This document shows, piece after piece, positions 12,601 to 24,070 of a stretch of DNA of 64,000 nt. The stretch lies in contig NC_086375.1 of the NCBI RefSeq assembly GCF_036588685.1, positions 47,500,955-47,564,954 of the forward strand. The letters run 5' to 3'. Origin of the DNA: Mytilus trossulus. Taxonomy: Eukaryota > Mollusca > Bivalvia > Mytilida > Mytilidae. The number at the start of each line of letters is the position of its first letter. Within the stretch, counting starts at the first letter, position 1. The notes under the pieces are model-generated. The model was not told where the DNA came from. It searched no databases and worked only from the letters and a program-made list of their open reading frames with translations. A program made the translations under genes and the position numbers.

Positions 12601-15600
12601 AATAGGAAACACCAATACAAGAAATCTGATAAAGCATTGAGCATATGAAAAGATGATTCCAATTCAATGTTTTATACATGTTATGTTATATACATGTATA
12701 TAATATTTTGTAGAAGTGCTGATGAAAATGAAGTTATAAGACATCCTGCCAATGGAAAAAAATGGATTGAAGATCTGAATTTTAACTGCCAAACCCAAGA
12801 TGGACAATCTGTAATCACAATCCCTTTCAATATGTTTCTGGATGATACAGCCACTCATAAAAGTAGACGCTGGATGCCACTACATTGCATTCAGATGCAA
12901 CTATCAGGTATTAATTTATTTAAGTATATTGATGCGTGTTCAAACATATCAATTTAATATTGTGTCAATGACAGTTTCTGCATCAACAACAAAAATGCAT
13001 ATCATCCCTATGTTCTGTACTTTGCAAAGTTAATGTTTACCAATGGATGGATCATAGACACCAGTTACAGATGGAATTACCGTAGTGCATGAGCTGAAAA
13101 TCACATTGAAAATAAAAAGAACAGTTGCAATATTATAATGATATTAAAATAGGATTAAACACATTTTTAATAAAGGTTATGATGTGTTAACATGTTGTTA
13201 ACAGGGGCAATTATACTCACAATCTGGATAAAAACCTAAAAGAAATGAGTTTATCCCTTATAATTTTTCAGCCAAACATTTCCAATGTTTGAGAAACATT
13301 TTTTGTTTGATGGATACAATATTTACCATCAACAGATTCCCAAAAGCACAATGGCATGCCATAACTAAGGTTACAAAGCCATCTTGAATTTCTAAAAACC
13401 ATAAATGTCTGACAAATGCAACAGAATCTAAAATGATATATCTTTTATTTGAAATTTTTCCCTCCTGTATCATAATAATGTTAAATAATTCATTTTTTTA
13501 TTAGGGATTCCAATAGATATGAGACAGAAACAAGAGACAATTCAGTTCTTGGGAGCAACAGAAAAAGCTGACATTATGGATGTTGCAAAGATAATAATAG
13601 ATGATGTCAAGAGCAATAGGTACATGTATAGTACTTTAGTAAATAAACAAATGTGAAGAAATAAAATGGCAACCGTTTGTAAGAGTATCTTAAAGGTATT
13701 TTACAAAACATTGGTATACCATTAATTTTATTTAAGGACATGACTTATATTTTTTCTGTCATTTTTATAGACTTATATGTATAATATAAAAAAGAAGATG
13801 TGGTATGATTGCCAATGAGACATGTCACGGAATAGAAGTTCTGTCATAACATAAGTACCAAAAGGAAAATATATTCTGGAATATTGTTTCCACAGGAATA
13901 AATATTACAGTATATGTTCCTAACGGAATAAATGGTATAGAATATTTGTTCCATCAGGAATACATGGAATAGATATTATGACAATGTTTATAACAAAGTT
14001 TCCATTGGAACTTCTGTTAGAGGAACAAATATACGTTGACAGACAACTATCCACAAAAGACCAAAATGACACAAACATTAACAATTATAGGTCACCATAC
14101 GGCCTTCAACAATGAAAAAAATATAAAAAAGAAGATGTGGTATGATTGCCAATGAGACCACTATCCACAAAATACCAAAATGAGACAAAAATTAACAATT
14201 ATAGGTCACCGTACGACCTTCAACAATGAGCAAAGCCCATACCGCATATAGTCAGCTATAAAAGGCCCCGATAAGACAATGTTAAACAATTCAAGCGAGA
14301 AAACTAACAACCTTATTTATGTAAAAAAATGAACGAAAAACAAATATGTAACATAAACAAACGACAAGTATGTCTGAGCCAGTGACAACTCTACAACAGA
14401 TTTATCTGTTGGATCACCAGCAGTGATGGTGAGACATGGCTGTGTACATTATGTATATATATACAACTCTTCTAAACATCAACCCAACAATGTTATATCT
14501 ATAAATTTGCTTTTGCAAATTTTTGTTCTTCCCTTGCCTGGATTCGAACCCAATCCCAGCGAGGGAAGAATAAAAAATTTGCCAAAGCAAATTTACAGAC
14601 ATAACATTGTTGGGTTGATGTTTAGACAAGTAGTATATATACATAATGTACACAGCCAATGGATCATATATAAATGAGCCAATACATATATTTTTATTGT
14701 CACTGTGTTGGAAAGATAAAGCAGATACAAAATATGAAGCCTGCTACTTTTAACACGTTTCTAATTACTGTAATTTAGTATTTTAACAATTGATAATTAA
14801 GATATAATACACATCAAATTAATTGATTCACATTCCTCAGTTTTAAAATTTGTTTTAGAAATGGAATTGAGACCTTCGATGCAGCCAATAAGAAGAAATG
14901 TTTTGTGACAGGAGTAGTTGATTGTATCGTTGCTGATTTTAACATGATGTCATATTGTTGTAATCATCTTGGAGCAACAGCTCAGAAGTACTGTCCAAAA
15001 TGTTATGTATGTATAACTACACTTTGAAATGAATATTATTCTCAAATGATTTAAATATTGAAAGAAATTAAAACTTTGACAAATGAACCAATGAACAATG
15101 ACAATCAGGTCACCATCAATTGACCCCTGCAAGTTTGACATAAACACCTAACAGATATTCCTTAAACCAAATATAGTTTTACATCCTTTAGTATTTGGAA
15201 AAAAAAACAAATCACAAAATAATGACATTGAACAATAAACAATGAAAATAAGGTCAAGGTCAGAGTAAACCTGCCAGACAAATATATACAACTTACAATC
15301 ATTCCATAAATCAAATATTGTTTTACTATCCCAATATTGGGTTAAAAACTCTATTTGGTATAAAAATTAGTAAGATCATATCAAATAGAACATGTGTACT
15401 GAGTTTCCTGTTGATAGGACTTGAACTTCATCAAAAACTACCTTGACCGAAAACTGTAACCTGCCATTGGAATTACAAACAAATGAACTAACGAATGAAA
15501 AATGGATGGACTTACAAATGGGCGCATAGACCAGAATACATAATGCCGTTTTCTATCATAGGTGGGGCATAACAATACCTAATCACGGAAAAATATCATT

Positions 15601-18600
15601 AACCAATGAACCATGAAAATGAAATCAAAGTCAGACTATTACTGGCACACAAACATACAAGTCGTACAATCATTCCATACACCAAATATAATTGACTGAA
15701 TGTAAAGTTTCCAAAAAATAGACCAAAACTGAACTTTGACAACTGAAGACCAAAAATAAACTTAGTGACAACTGAACCATTGAATTGAGGTTAAAGTCAT
15801 GAAAACTATCGTTTGCACATGTACACTTACCAATCATTCCATACAAGTGATCCATGAAATGAGGTCAAGGTCAAACGAAAAGTATCTGACAGGCATTAGT
15901 ACAGTAGAAGGTATTCACATACCTTATATAAAAATAAGTGGCTGATCCAGGGGTAGATTGGAACCACTATCCCTTTTTTTATTCAATCAATAGGGACATA
16001 TGTTTGAAACCACCCCTTAATACCTGGATTTGGACCCCCTGTTCTTGAAAATAGATCAGCCCCTGGAAATCATATTACATGGCAAAAAGCTCAATTTATT
16101 TTGACTTTAAAATACTTTACTTTATTTTATGTTTTAAGGCTGATGCAGATCACTTTATGTCGCTGTGCCAGAAAAGAACACCAGCAGATACTAAGCTCCA
16201 GTTAAACAGACTTAGTTTGAGATCTCTTGAAAAGGATAAAAAGAAATTTAGGAAGAAAAAAGGTGTGAAAGAGCATGACAATGTTATGTGGGATGTATTG
16301 GATCCACACAGGTAAATATAAATCAATCAATATCTATCTATAAATTTGACCCTAACCTGAAAGTAATTGCAACAAAAGTTTTTTAAGTTTTAATCTTTAG
16401 CATTATACCCCAAATATACACAGAAAAAAGTCCCACAGAATCTGACTTGAGGAAGACTAAAAAAATTACCATTTAAAAATCCTAAGGAGATTTGCATTGA
16501 AAAGGGAGATAACTCTTGCAAAAAAGGCAGAAATATCAATAAAAATTGATACAAAATTACAACTTTACCGCTTCTATTCACCAGAATGTAATGCTTCTGA
16601 TATTTTATCGGTCTTTAGAGTAAAACGAACAACTCTAAAGGTGTTTTCATATCTTTTATCAAGCTAAAATCTAGATTTCCTAATTCATTAGTTGACCAAT
16701 TTTTGAATTTTTCAACATGTCAAGGTAAAGAATCTCTAATTTAATAAAAAGAGTTCAGCATGTATTCTTCTTTTTGTGGTTTAAAGCTTCTTTAGATAAG
16801 TAAGATGCTGAAAAAATATAATACACAGATATAAACAATATCAAATTTTCACATTATTTTTCAAAAATGGTCACAAAGCTTCAAATTTGCAATTTCTTTA
16901 ATGAAAAATGCACTCAAGAAATAAAACTACCCATAACACTACAGTTTTGTACAGTTCATGAGCAGAAGATAATATAATTTAGTCAAAAACAAACTTATAA
17001 CCCCATCAAAGTATTATACTTTACATAAATTTCAAGAAAATATACCTAAAAAGACAAAAAAAAACTCATTTTTGCGGAGTTATGGGACTTTTTTCTGTGT
17101 ATATTAAGGGCATAATGCTATAGATTAGAACTGAAACATTTCCTGTTGCAATTAGTTTGAGGTTAAATCTTAGTTTGGGTGGACTAATAAGAAAATGTGG
17201 TGTAAGTGTCAATTATTCAACTCCCCAGCCAAGAGATAATGTGGTTAAAATAAACATTTATAGGTTACAGTACAATTTTAAACACAGCGCCTTGGCTCAT
17301 CCCAAACAGCAAGCTATATTAGGGACCCAAAATGACTAGTGTGAAACAATTCAAATTGGATAACCAACTGTCTAATTTGTAAACAAAACAAGAAAATGAC
17401 AGTTGATATAAATTCAGCTTGTTCAAACATTTCATAGGCAGTTCCAGGGGGGGGGGTGGAGCTGGGCCCCTCCTTTTGTGGGAAAAACTTGGTTGAAGCA
17501 TGGCTGGAGCAGGTCCCCCCTTAGGTCAGTCAGTGCCCCCATCCCCCCTTAGGAAAAGTTGTGGATCCGCCACTGCATTTTTACAGACACCAACCTTCAC
17601 ACTAACATTACAACATAAAAAGAAACACTTTTCAGAATTAATTGAAAAAGGTTTAACACCTTAAATTGACATGTTTATTTTAAACAAAAAATTATAAGAA
17701 GTGACATAATGGAATATTTTAAATATAGAAAACATTTAGTTTAACATGTATACTAGCTACCCTATATAATGTAATAGGATACGACCGAACAGTGTCATGG
17801 GAATATATTAGCTTTAATTCATGCCTTTCTTTTTTTAGAGATATTCCAGTTGGTCTTCTCCACTTATTACCTTTAGGATTAATTAAACATTTAATCCAAT
17901 ACATATTTAACAACATTGGAAAAAATGTTAAGACCAAGCTTATGCATCATTTGCTGTCTATTTACCCTGGAGCACAATTTCATGAGTTTGATAAACATTT
18001 AGGAAGTAGACAAGGGAAGGATTTTAAAGAATATGTGAGTAAATTTATTTATATTTTAATTTGTAAACTAGAATGAGCATGAAATATCCATCAAATAACC
18101 AAAAACTATTAAATGGGAGAACCACTTGCAGAAGTATGGTATATGTGAGTGATTGCAAAGGTTATGCTTGTCTCCCACGTGGTGATAGGGGACATAGAAA
18201 TACCAGACATTAGTCTGTTAGACCTGTTAACACTTACTTGTATATAACTTGTACAAGTTCAAAAATGGTCGCAACCAACCTTTTTAAAGAGTTATGCTTC
18301 TTGGAAATATTAAGTCCTCTCATGGGTAAATTTTTTGTGTGAAAATGAGTGCTGATTGACTTATTTATGGAGAGTTATGCCCTAGGTCTATAATAGCCTT
18401 TGACTTTAACCTGAAGCGGGACAGATGGAAAAACAAATGGACACACAGATCAGGAAACCTTATGCCCATAAATTGGGCATAAAAAGTAACTAATACAACA
18501 ATTTCTACATACAGTGTTTTAATAATAAGCATATGAATATTTAATAGTACATGTATAAAGAATGAACAGTATTGATTTTGCTTATTTATTAAAGCCAATC

Positions 18601-21600
18601 CACTATAAACAAATATTTATAAACTAAATGATATTTTTTTTTAAAATATTTTAGAAATTTCCCATAGTCTTAAAATGCATAGTATTTCTTTTCAGTTGCA
18701 AATAGCACCAATTAATATGTTGTATGCTGGTGTTCCAAGAAGATATATTAAGATGGTGACTAGTTTGGCTCTGGTATGTAAGACATAATTAAATTAGTAA
18801 CTTATAAACATATTTCCATTACAATTTTAATTGGAAGTGATTGCAGTGTCCTCTTTTATCAGATGCACATTTATGATTTAAAAAGTGGTACTGTTTTTAT
18901 AAAGGTTAATTACTTTCCCTGCCTTAAACAATGTGTTTAATTTTTGTTTTGCCAATTAAAACCATACACCAGGAAAACCAGTAAATCAAGATTAATAATA
19001 TTATATCATTGGAGTTTGTAAATTGATTGTAACCAGATATATCATGTTAAGGAGGGGTATTTTTAAAAAATACCAGTCTAGAGAATGTTAAATTTTGCGA
19101 GCCGTAAGGCGAGGGAAATTCATTCTCAAGACTAGTAATTTTCGCAAATGCCCCTCAAGAACATGCTATATCTGTTTAATTACATCGAATGTTAATGTTA
19201 AAAAATGCATTGATGATTGTGACGTTACAACCGTCAAGTCCGATAGAGTATTTTTTGTCTAATTACACCTTATATAAGAATGCCAGCTTTTGATTGGCTG
19301 AAAGCCAGTGTATTTTTCGCATATTCTAACATTTTTTCCTCATTTCAAACGAATCTGACTGTTTTTCACCACTGCAGGTGAATATGCTTCAAATACCATG
19401 GTATTTGCCATTTTGGATATTCCTTTTTTACCCTAACGAGCATCTTCCCGCAAATTTTTTTCGGATACGACTTTACATAAAGACAGCGCGAACGTGCATT
19501 AGTACATGTATTTTCCCTCGGTATATTTTATGATTGTACTTGTCATCAAATACATATTTCCTTTTCCTAGTACAGAGAGTTTAAATTAAAATGTATTCGG
19601 TGTAATTAATCAGATATATCATGTTATGGAGGGGTTATATAATTTGCAAAAAATACAAGTCTTAATGGGACAAAATTTCCCTTGCCTAGCGCCTTGGGAA
19701 ATTTAAGTCCCTCAACTTGTATTTTTCGCAAATACCCCTCCATAACATGATATATCTGTTCAAAATACCACAGCAGAGAGGGTAAAAAAGGCATATACTT
19801 TTTGCAAATACCCCAGTTGCCTTTAAAATGAACAATTTCCATTTGGAAACAGTAAACTAGTGAAAAATTCACTGGCTATTAGCCAATCAAAACCCAGGAT
19901 GCTTCTTATAAAAGAAATATAACATGGCTTGTTAGTATAAGCAGAACAGTTACTGTTGAATTTCAAATGATCAGAATTATCTATTCTGTTTTTTTAATTT
20001 GTTTTATTTTTATTGTTAAAGATCCAGAAGAAATTGAATGAAACCTCATTTTGTTCAGAAGATTTGGACAAAATAAGAGAGGATATTAGAGAATATCAGC
20101 AACTTATATACCAGTATGCCCCAGAACTAACCAGAAAAGTAAAAGCACATCTTTTGCTACACTTGGTAAGATGATCATTAGATATTGTTACTATTGCTTT
20201 TAATACTCTTTTTTGGTTTTGATAACGTTTTAAATGTTACAAAATATTTCAAGGGTGCTCCGCGTCACCAGGTAATTTAAATTTGCGACAGTAAAACTAC
20301 TGATGGACGTCCTTAAAGCTTCAAATACAATACAATTATCTCTTAACTGACATAGCAATTTTTCAAATACAGTATTGATACTCTGATTGTAATGCATCTC
20401 AAAAAGAAATAATACGATAAAACTTTATAAAATGTCTTTTTTTTTACCAATTGAAAAAATCCTGTGAAACTTCATGAATGATTGTATAGTTGTAATCGAA
20501 CATTTGTTGATTCAATCATTTCAAAATGGAGGGTCCCTCTTTAGTAACAACTGGTCGATGGTGAATTTGATGTCAATTTTTAGCCAATTTGAATAATGTT
20601 ACATACATATTGCATTAGAAACTTGTACAACCCTGGTGACTAGAAATGGAAGAAAAACAAAAATACCATAACCTATTTAAGACACAGATATATTAAACAC
20701 AACATTGGAAGCTTAAGAGTAAAAGAGTGAGCAACATAATCTCAATAAAGAACAAAGGTGGTCTCAAACTAGAAAAAGAAAACAAGTCATCTTCAAAATG
20801 TATCATTTGTCATGATCTGTCATGGTATCCACTATATAAAAAAAGGACGTGGAAACCGTTTAAGCATAGCTTATTGAAACTTGATTGTGAAAATTAGTTT
20901 TTATTTTTGAAAATTTTTCAGGTAGATGATATTGAAAGACATGGCCCTCCAAGTGGTTTCCTTGAGGATGGTTTTGAAAAAAAACATGGAAATATAAGAA
21001 ACCTTATATTCCAACAGAACCAAAAGGCCAGGAGTCGAGACACTGCCTTCAAGTTTGCACAAAACTTTTTGTGTTTCCATGTGATTACAGGAGGATATTT
21101 TGAAAGGAGCAGAATATGGTATGTTGCATTGTTAAACTATATGAATTGAGGTTCATTTAACACTGACATTTCAAAAAAATGTATATATACTTTAGTAAAC
21201 AATAAGATGTGTTATGATTACCAATAAGACAAGCCTCAAAGTATGTTTAAAGTAGTAAATATAAGCAAGTATAGGTGTCAGTTCAGCCTTTGCGGGATTC
21301 AAATCCTTCAACTTATTTGGAACATTGATTTTACAGGACAATAAAAGAAACAAAAACATTTAAAACTCTTTTAATATACTCAGTTTAACAGTCCGACATG
21401 AAGCATGTAACATATGTTTTGAAGAAACTTGGCTGACAGGGACAGGGCCATTCGTGTCACTTTGACACATCTAGTTTATAATTTTCAGGACACAAGCATC
21501 TGCCAAAGTACTTGAATCTGGAGAAAAAGGTCCTATTCTGAAATTTCTTGGTATAACACAAGAAAAAACCAAAATACCAGGAAGAATTTCGCTTCTGAAA

Positions 21601-24070
21601 AGAGATGGAAATGGACATCCAATCATTGAGAATGAAAAGCAAGATGCGTTGTTACGCATGTCCCTCCAAATTGCATCAATAGTTGATAACAATGATTACA
21701 CAATTGAAAGAGGGACTGGTGTATGTGCTCAGAATGGTGATCTAATACATGCTGGTGACTGGGTGAAATACAGAAATATAAATAGTGATGTAAGTGAAAT
21801 AATTAAAATATGTATTTACATTTAGTTACACAGTGTCTAATTAAACAGTTATCTTAGTTAGTTTTTCAGGGATATAATGAAACTCTTTTTAATATGCTGT
21901 TAACATATATATATTGAAATTTAAAATAAATATGAATAATTATATATATATAAAATTACAAAATGCTAAGAAAAATGTTCTTTTATTGACTAATAAGTAT
22001 ATAGAGAAAACTAAACATAGTTTGGAAACGTTGTGGGACAAGCATGTTGTTATTCAGCTATTCTGTGATGTTGATATCCCCTTACCCCTGTAAAGATTTA
22101 ATAATATTATCAGATTATTACATGGCATTTTTCATATCGCATGTATTATCAGCCCCAGGTTCAATATCAGCCCAAGAGCCGCATTGCTCGAGGGCTGACA
22201 TTGACCGAGGGCTGATAATATAGGCAATATGAAAAATGACATGCTATGATCTTTTTATCATATGCTTCAACAGAAGAGAAAAATAACAGATTTATATATT
22301 GATTCTTTTACGTGGTTCCCGAAAAGAAGTTGAAAGAGTAAAAAGAAATGTTTCTATCATATGCCTCACCAGAGAAAAAAACCCCACACATTTTATATGG
22401 ACGAATCGACAAAAAAATAATTCAACAATATACACAATGAACATTGTTTGGAAAAGACAATTTTTTTAAGTAACTTTCTAAATTATGTTTCAGAAAAACT
22501 TAAAAAATGCATTTATTTAATATATTTTTTTTTAAATTTTATTTTATTACTTTACACAAAGAAGTATATCAACCTCAGACTTCGTCCTCAGTCAATATAT
22601 TCTTATATTATTAATTCTTTTATTTTAACAAATTTGATTTGTTTAGGAATAGTCACATGTTAAACTATATTTTTGAAGTTAGAGAAAAACGGCTGATAGC
22701 AAAAAGCATATTGCACAGAGCATATTGCACGGTTATTTTTAGAATATCTTAAACCTGATTTACTTTGTGACGTCATGTAATGAATTTCAGGATATCGTTA
22801 AACGTTTTGAAACAAATTATATCTGTGATCGATTATTTGTTGAAAAATATCTTTAATTAGATTTCAAATACATGTCAAACAAACAAAAAAAGTAAATTAA
22901 ATAACAACTTATATGTCGTTATTGTCAAGGAGACAATATGATATCTATAAAATTCAAACAAAATCAAATGATGATTTTGATACAAATATGCATAACATGG
23001 TCTGAAATCAATAATATAACAAATATAGCCTTTGTATGAGGTCAATACAGGATATATCGACCCAAAGAAGTATATCGAACTCGGACTTCGTCCTCAGTCA
23101 ATATACTTCTTTCAGGTCAATATATCCTTGTATCGACCTCATACAGAGGCTATATTTGTATAGTATCGACCTCATACAAAGGTTATATTTGTATATTATT
23201 ACATTGTCAATATTTATATGGGTTCATATACTCTATCAAGGTATCCTTTTAATTGTTTGATGTTCCAGAATACTTTGCTACAGTTATGCTTATGATGATG
23301 GCACATAATATAGGATTACACACATTTTTATGCCCTATCTACACCTATGATAGTAGAGGGGCATTATTTGTTCTGGTCTGTGCGTCTGTTTGTCTGTCTG
23401 TCCCGATTCAGCTTACTTATTTGTCAAGGTATTTTTTTTATGAAGTTGAGTCCAATTAACTTGAAACTTGCACATGTTCCTTATGATATGATCTGTCTAA
23501 TTTTAAAGCCAAATCAGATATTTTTATCCCAATTTCACGGTCCATTGAACAAAGAAAATGATAGTGAGAGTGGGGCATCAAGTCGTAAGGACTACGTAAG
23601 TAGTTCAGGCAGAATGGTTTAATGGTTTATGAAAGTGTAAACTAAGGATAGTAAATCTAATGAAACAATCACATTCAAATATTTTTTGGTATGCAAATTA
23701 AATTAGTATTATAATTAGATTATATAAATGTATTTTTCAGATCTGCTATGGTATTTTCAAAGAAGCTATGAAGATCTGTCCTAAAAGAGGATCTGTGAAA
23801 TTAATAGCTGTGGTATTGAAATGTACCATTACTGGTGATAAGGTTGTGCAGTGTCCTGTTTTGAGACTTTCAAATCTTAAAGAATATGTGCCTACCCTCC
23901 AAATATTATCTAACAGTCAAGTTATACACAGCTGTCATGAAGCTAGATGTAAAGTTATCGAGGGATTGATCACAGAAAAAATTGAACAGGAAAACATTGT
24001 CAGAAGAACAGTCACCTTTAACCATAAACTTCAGTGTCAAACCTATTTATTGAATGTATTTAAATTTTAA
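9617..24070 (+). CDS. CMC/Plavaka-like transposase with N-terminal C2H2 finger (13 exons, 840 aa)
   Basis: Exons: 9617-10039, 11191-11316, 12099-12196, 12714-12907, 13505-13619, 14859-15006, 16139-16311, 17839-18034, 18696-18773, 20022-20165, 20922-21118, 21489-21789 and 23741-24070. All introns are GT-AG and phases join without a stop. Residues 4-26 form a C2H2 finger (C-x2-C-x12-H-x5-H), followed by an acidic Asn/Glu-rich linker with a repeated DENEN motif. IPFNMFLDDT with W269 looks like the first catalytic-strand region (D259/D260). D345 is followed by a zinc knuckle (C352/C353, H355, C364-P-K-C367). DIERHGPPSGFLEDGFEKKH (568-587) and ARSRDTAFKFAQ recall conserved fungal Plavaka blocks, with E584 a candidate third acidic residue. 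NGDLIHAGDWVKY near the C terminus also recurs in that family. Role inferred: DDE/RNase H-fold cut-and-paste transposase acting in the nucleus. The family call is from memory; a domesticated host gene is less likely given the flanking TIRs. Confidence 0.82.
11478..11830 (-). repeat. Dispersed repeat family B, longest copy
   Basis: Reverse-complement relative of 34141-34400, 47950-48050 and 50120-50400 (landmarks ACCTGGTTT or AACCAGGTTT, CTGACTTGG or CCAAGTCAG, TTTTGCCAT). In intron 2 of the transposase gene; no coding frame retained. Confidence 0.6.
12255..12525 (+). repeat. Dispersed repeat family A, copy in transposase intron 3
   Basis: Contains CAACAATGAGCAA-like start, TATAAAAGGCCC, AACAATTCAAA, GACAACCA, CTTCTGACTTGGGACAGAC and TGTGGCGTGGTTAAACATG, all hallmarks shared with 14121-14400 and 59535-59890. 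Confidence 0.65.
13783..14400 (+). repeat. Dispersed repeat family A, compound copy
   Basis: Two successive starts of the family (AAGAAGATGTGGTATGATTG at about 13790 and 14126), the first split by a small inserted element at 13823-14041. Continues with GGTCACCGTACGACC, CCCATACCGCATA, and TATAAAAGGCCCC. Confidence 0.7.
13823..14041. mobile_element. Small TGTCA-ended MITE inserted in repeat A
   Basis: Interrupts repeat A exactly inside GAGACAACTAT. Ends are TGTCACGGAATAGAAG and, inverted, TGTCAACG with a nearby matching AACAGAAGTTCCAATGG; GACA is duplicated at the insertion point. The interior repeats the theme GGAATAAAT/TTCC. Non-coding. Confidence 0.6.
14433..14660. repeat. Foldback element with a tRNA box-B-like core
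   Basis: Arms containing TAAACATCAACCCAACAATG and its inverse enclose a core with TTCCCTTGCCTGGATTCGAA. The outermost arms read GGCTGTGTACATTATGTATA. The reverse strand of the core contains GGTTCGAATCC, a perfect Pol III box B, but no box A or cloverleaf. In transposase intron 5. Confidence 0.75.
15300..15571 (+). repeat. Dispersed repeat family C copy
   Basis: Shares AAAAATTAGTAAGATCATAT, GAACATGTGTACT, ACTTCATCAAAAACTACCTT and TATCATAGGTGGGGCATAA with 6661-7124. In transposase intron 6. Confidence 0.65.
16345..17165. repeat. Family E repeat as an inverted pair (about 820 bp)
   Basis: The left arm (AGTAATTGCAACA, TTTAGCATTATA, ACACAGAAAAAAGTCCCA) is inverted at the right (TGGGACTTTTTTCTGTGT, GCATAATGCTATAGAT, TGTTGCAATTAG). 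Fits a DNA element with long imperfect inverted termini. In transposase intron 7. Confidence 0.65.
17190..17400 (+). repeat. Dispersed repeat family A2 copy
   Basis: Landmarks GTGTAAGTGTCAAT, CCTTGGCTCATCCCAAACA, CAAGCTATA and GGGACCCAAAATGACTAGTG also occur at 61864-62060. Confidence 0.6.
19034..19758. repeat. Nested inverted-repeat element, two related hairpins facing each other
   Basis: Hairpin 1 (19034-19174) and hairpin 2 (19611-19758) both begin CAGATATATCATGTTA and end in its inverse. The segments facing inward (TTAATTACATCGAATG and CATTCGGTGTAATTAA) are also inverted relative to each other. In transposase intron 9. Confidence 0.75.
22100..22260. repeat. Foldback element with palindromic core
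   Basis: TTACATGGCATTTTTCATAT is mirrored by GAAAAATGACATGC, and TATTATCAGCCC by GGGCTGATAATA, around a core with CCGCATTGCTCGAGGGCTGA. In transposase intron 12. Confidence 0.65.
23000..23200. repeat. Foldback element with arms in triplicate
   Basis: AAATATAGCCTTTGTATGAG is inverted at about 23135 and again at about 23170; the inner arm CAAAGAAGTATATCG is inverted at ATACTTCTTTC. A relative of the inner arm lies at 22555-22605. Confidence 0.7.
23329..23580 (-). repeat. Dispersed repeat family C copy, reversed
   Basis: Reads TTTATGCCC, ATGATAGTAGAGGGGCATTA, CTGGTCTGTGCGTC, AATTTCACGGTCCATTGAAC on the plus strand: the inverse of 6661-7124. Immediately upstream of the last transposase exon. 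Confidence 0.7.

Noticed and set aside
14433-14660. tRNA gene on the minus strand
   Set aside because: Only a box B match; no box A, no acceptor or anticodon stems, and the sequence is explained by a foldback.
23253-23622. Frames of 68 and 91 codons just before the last transposase exon
   Set aside because: They translate the reversed family C repeat; the real exon starts at 23741.
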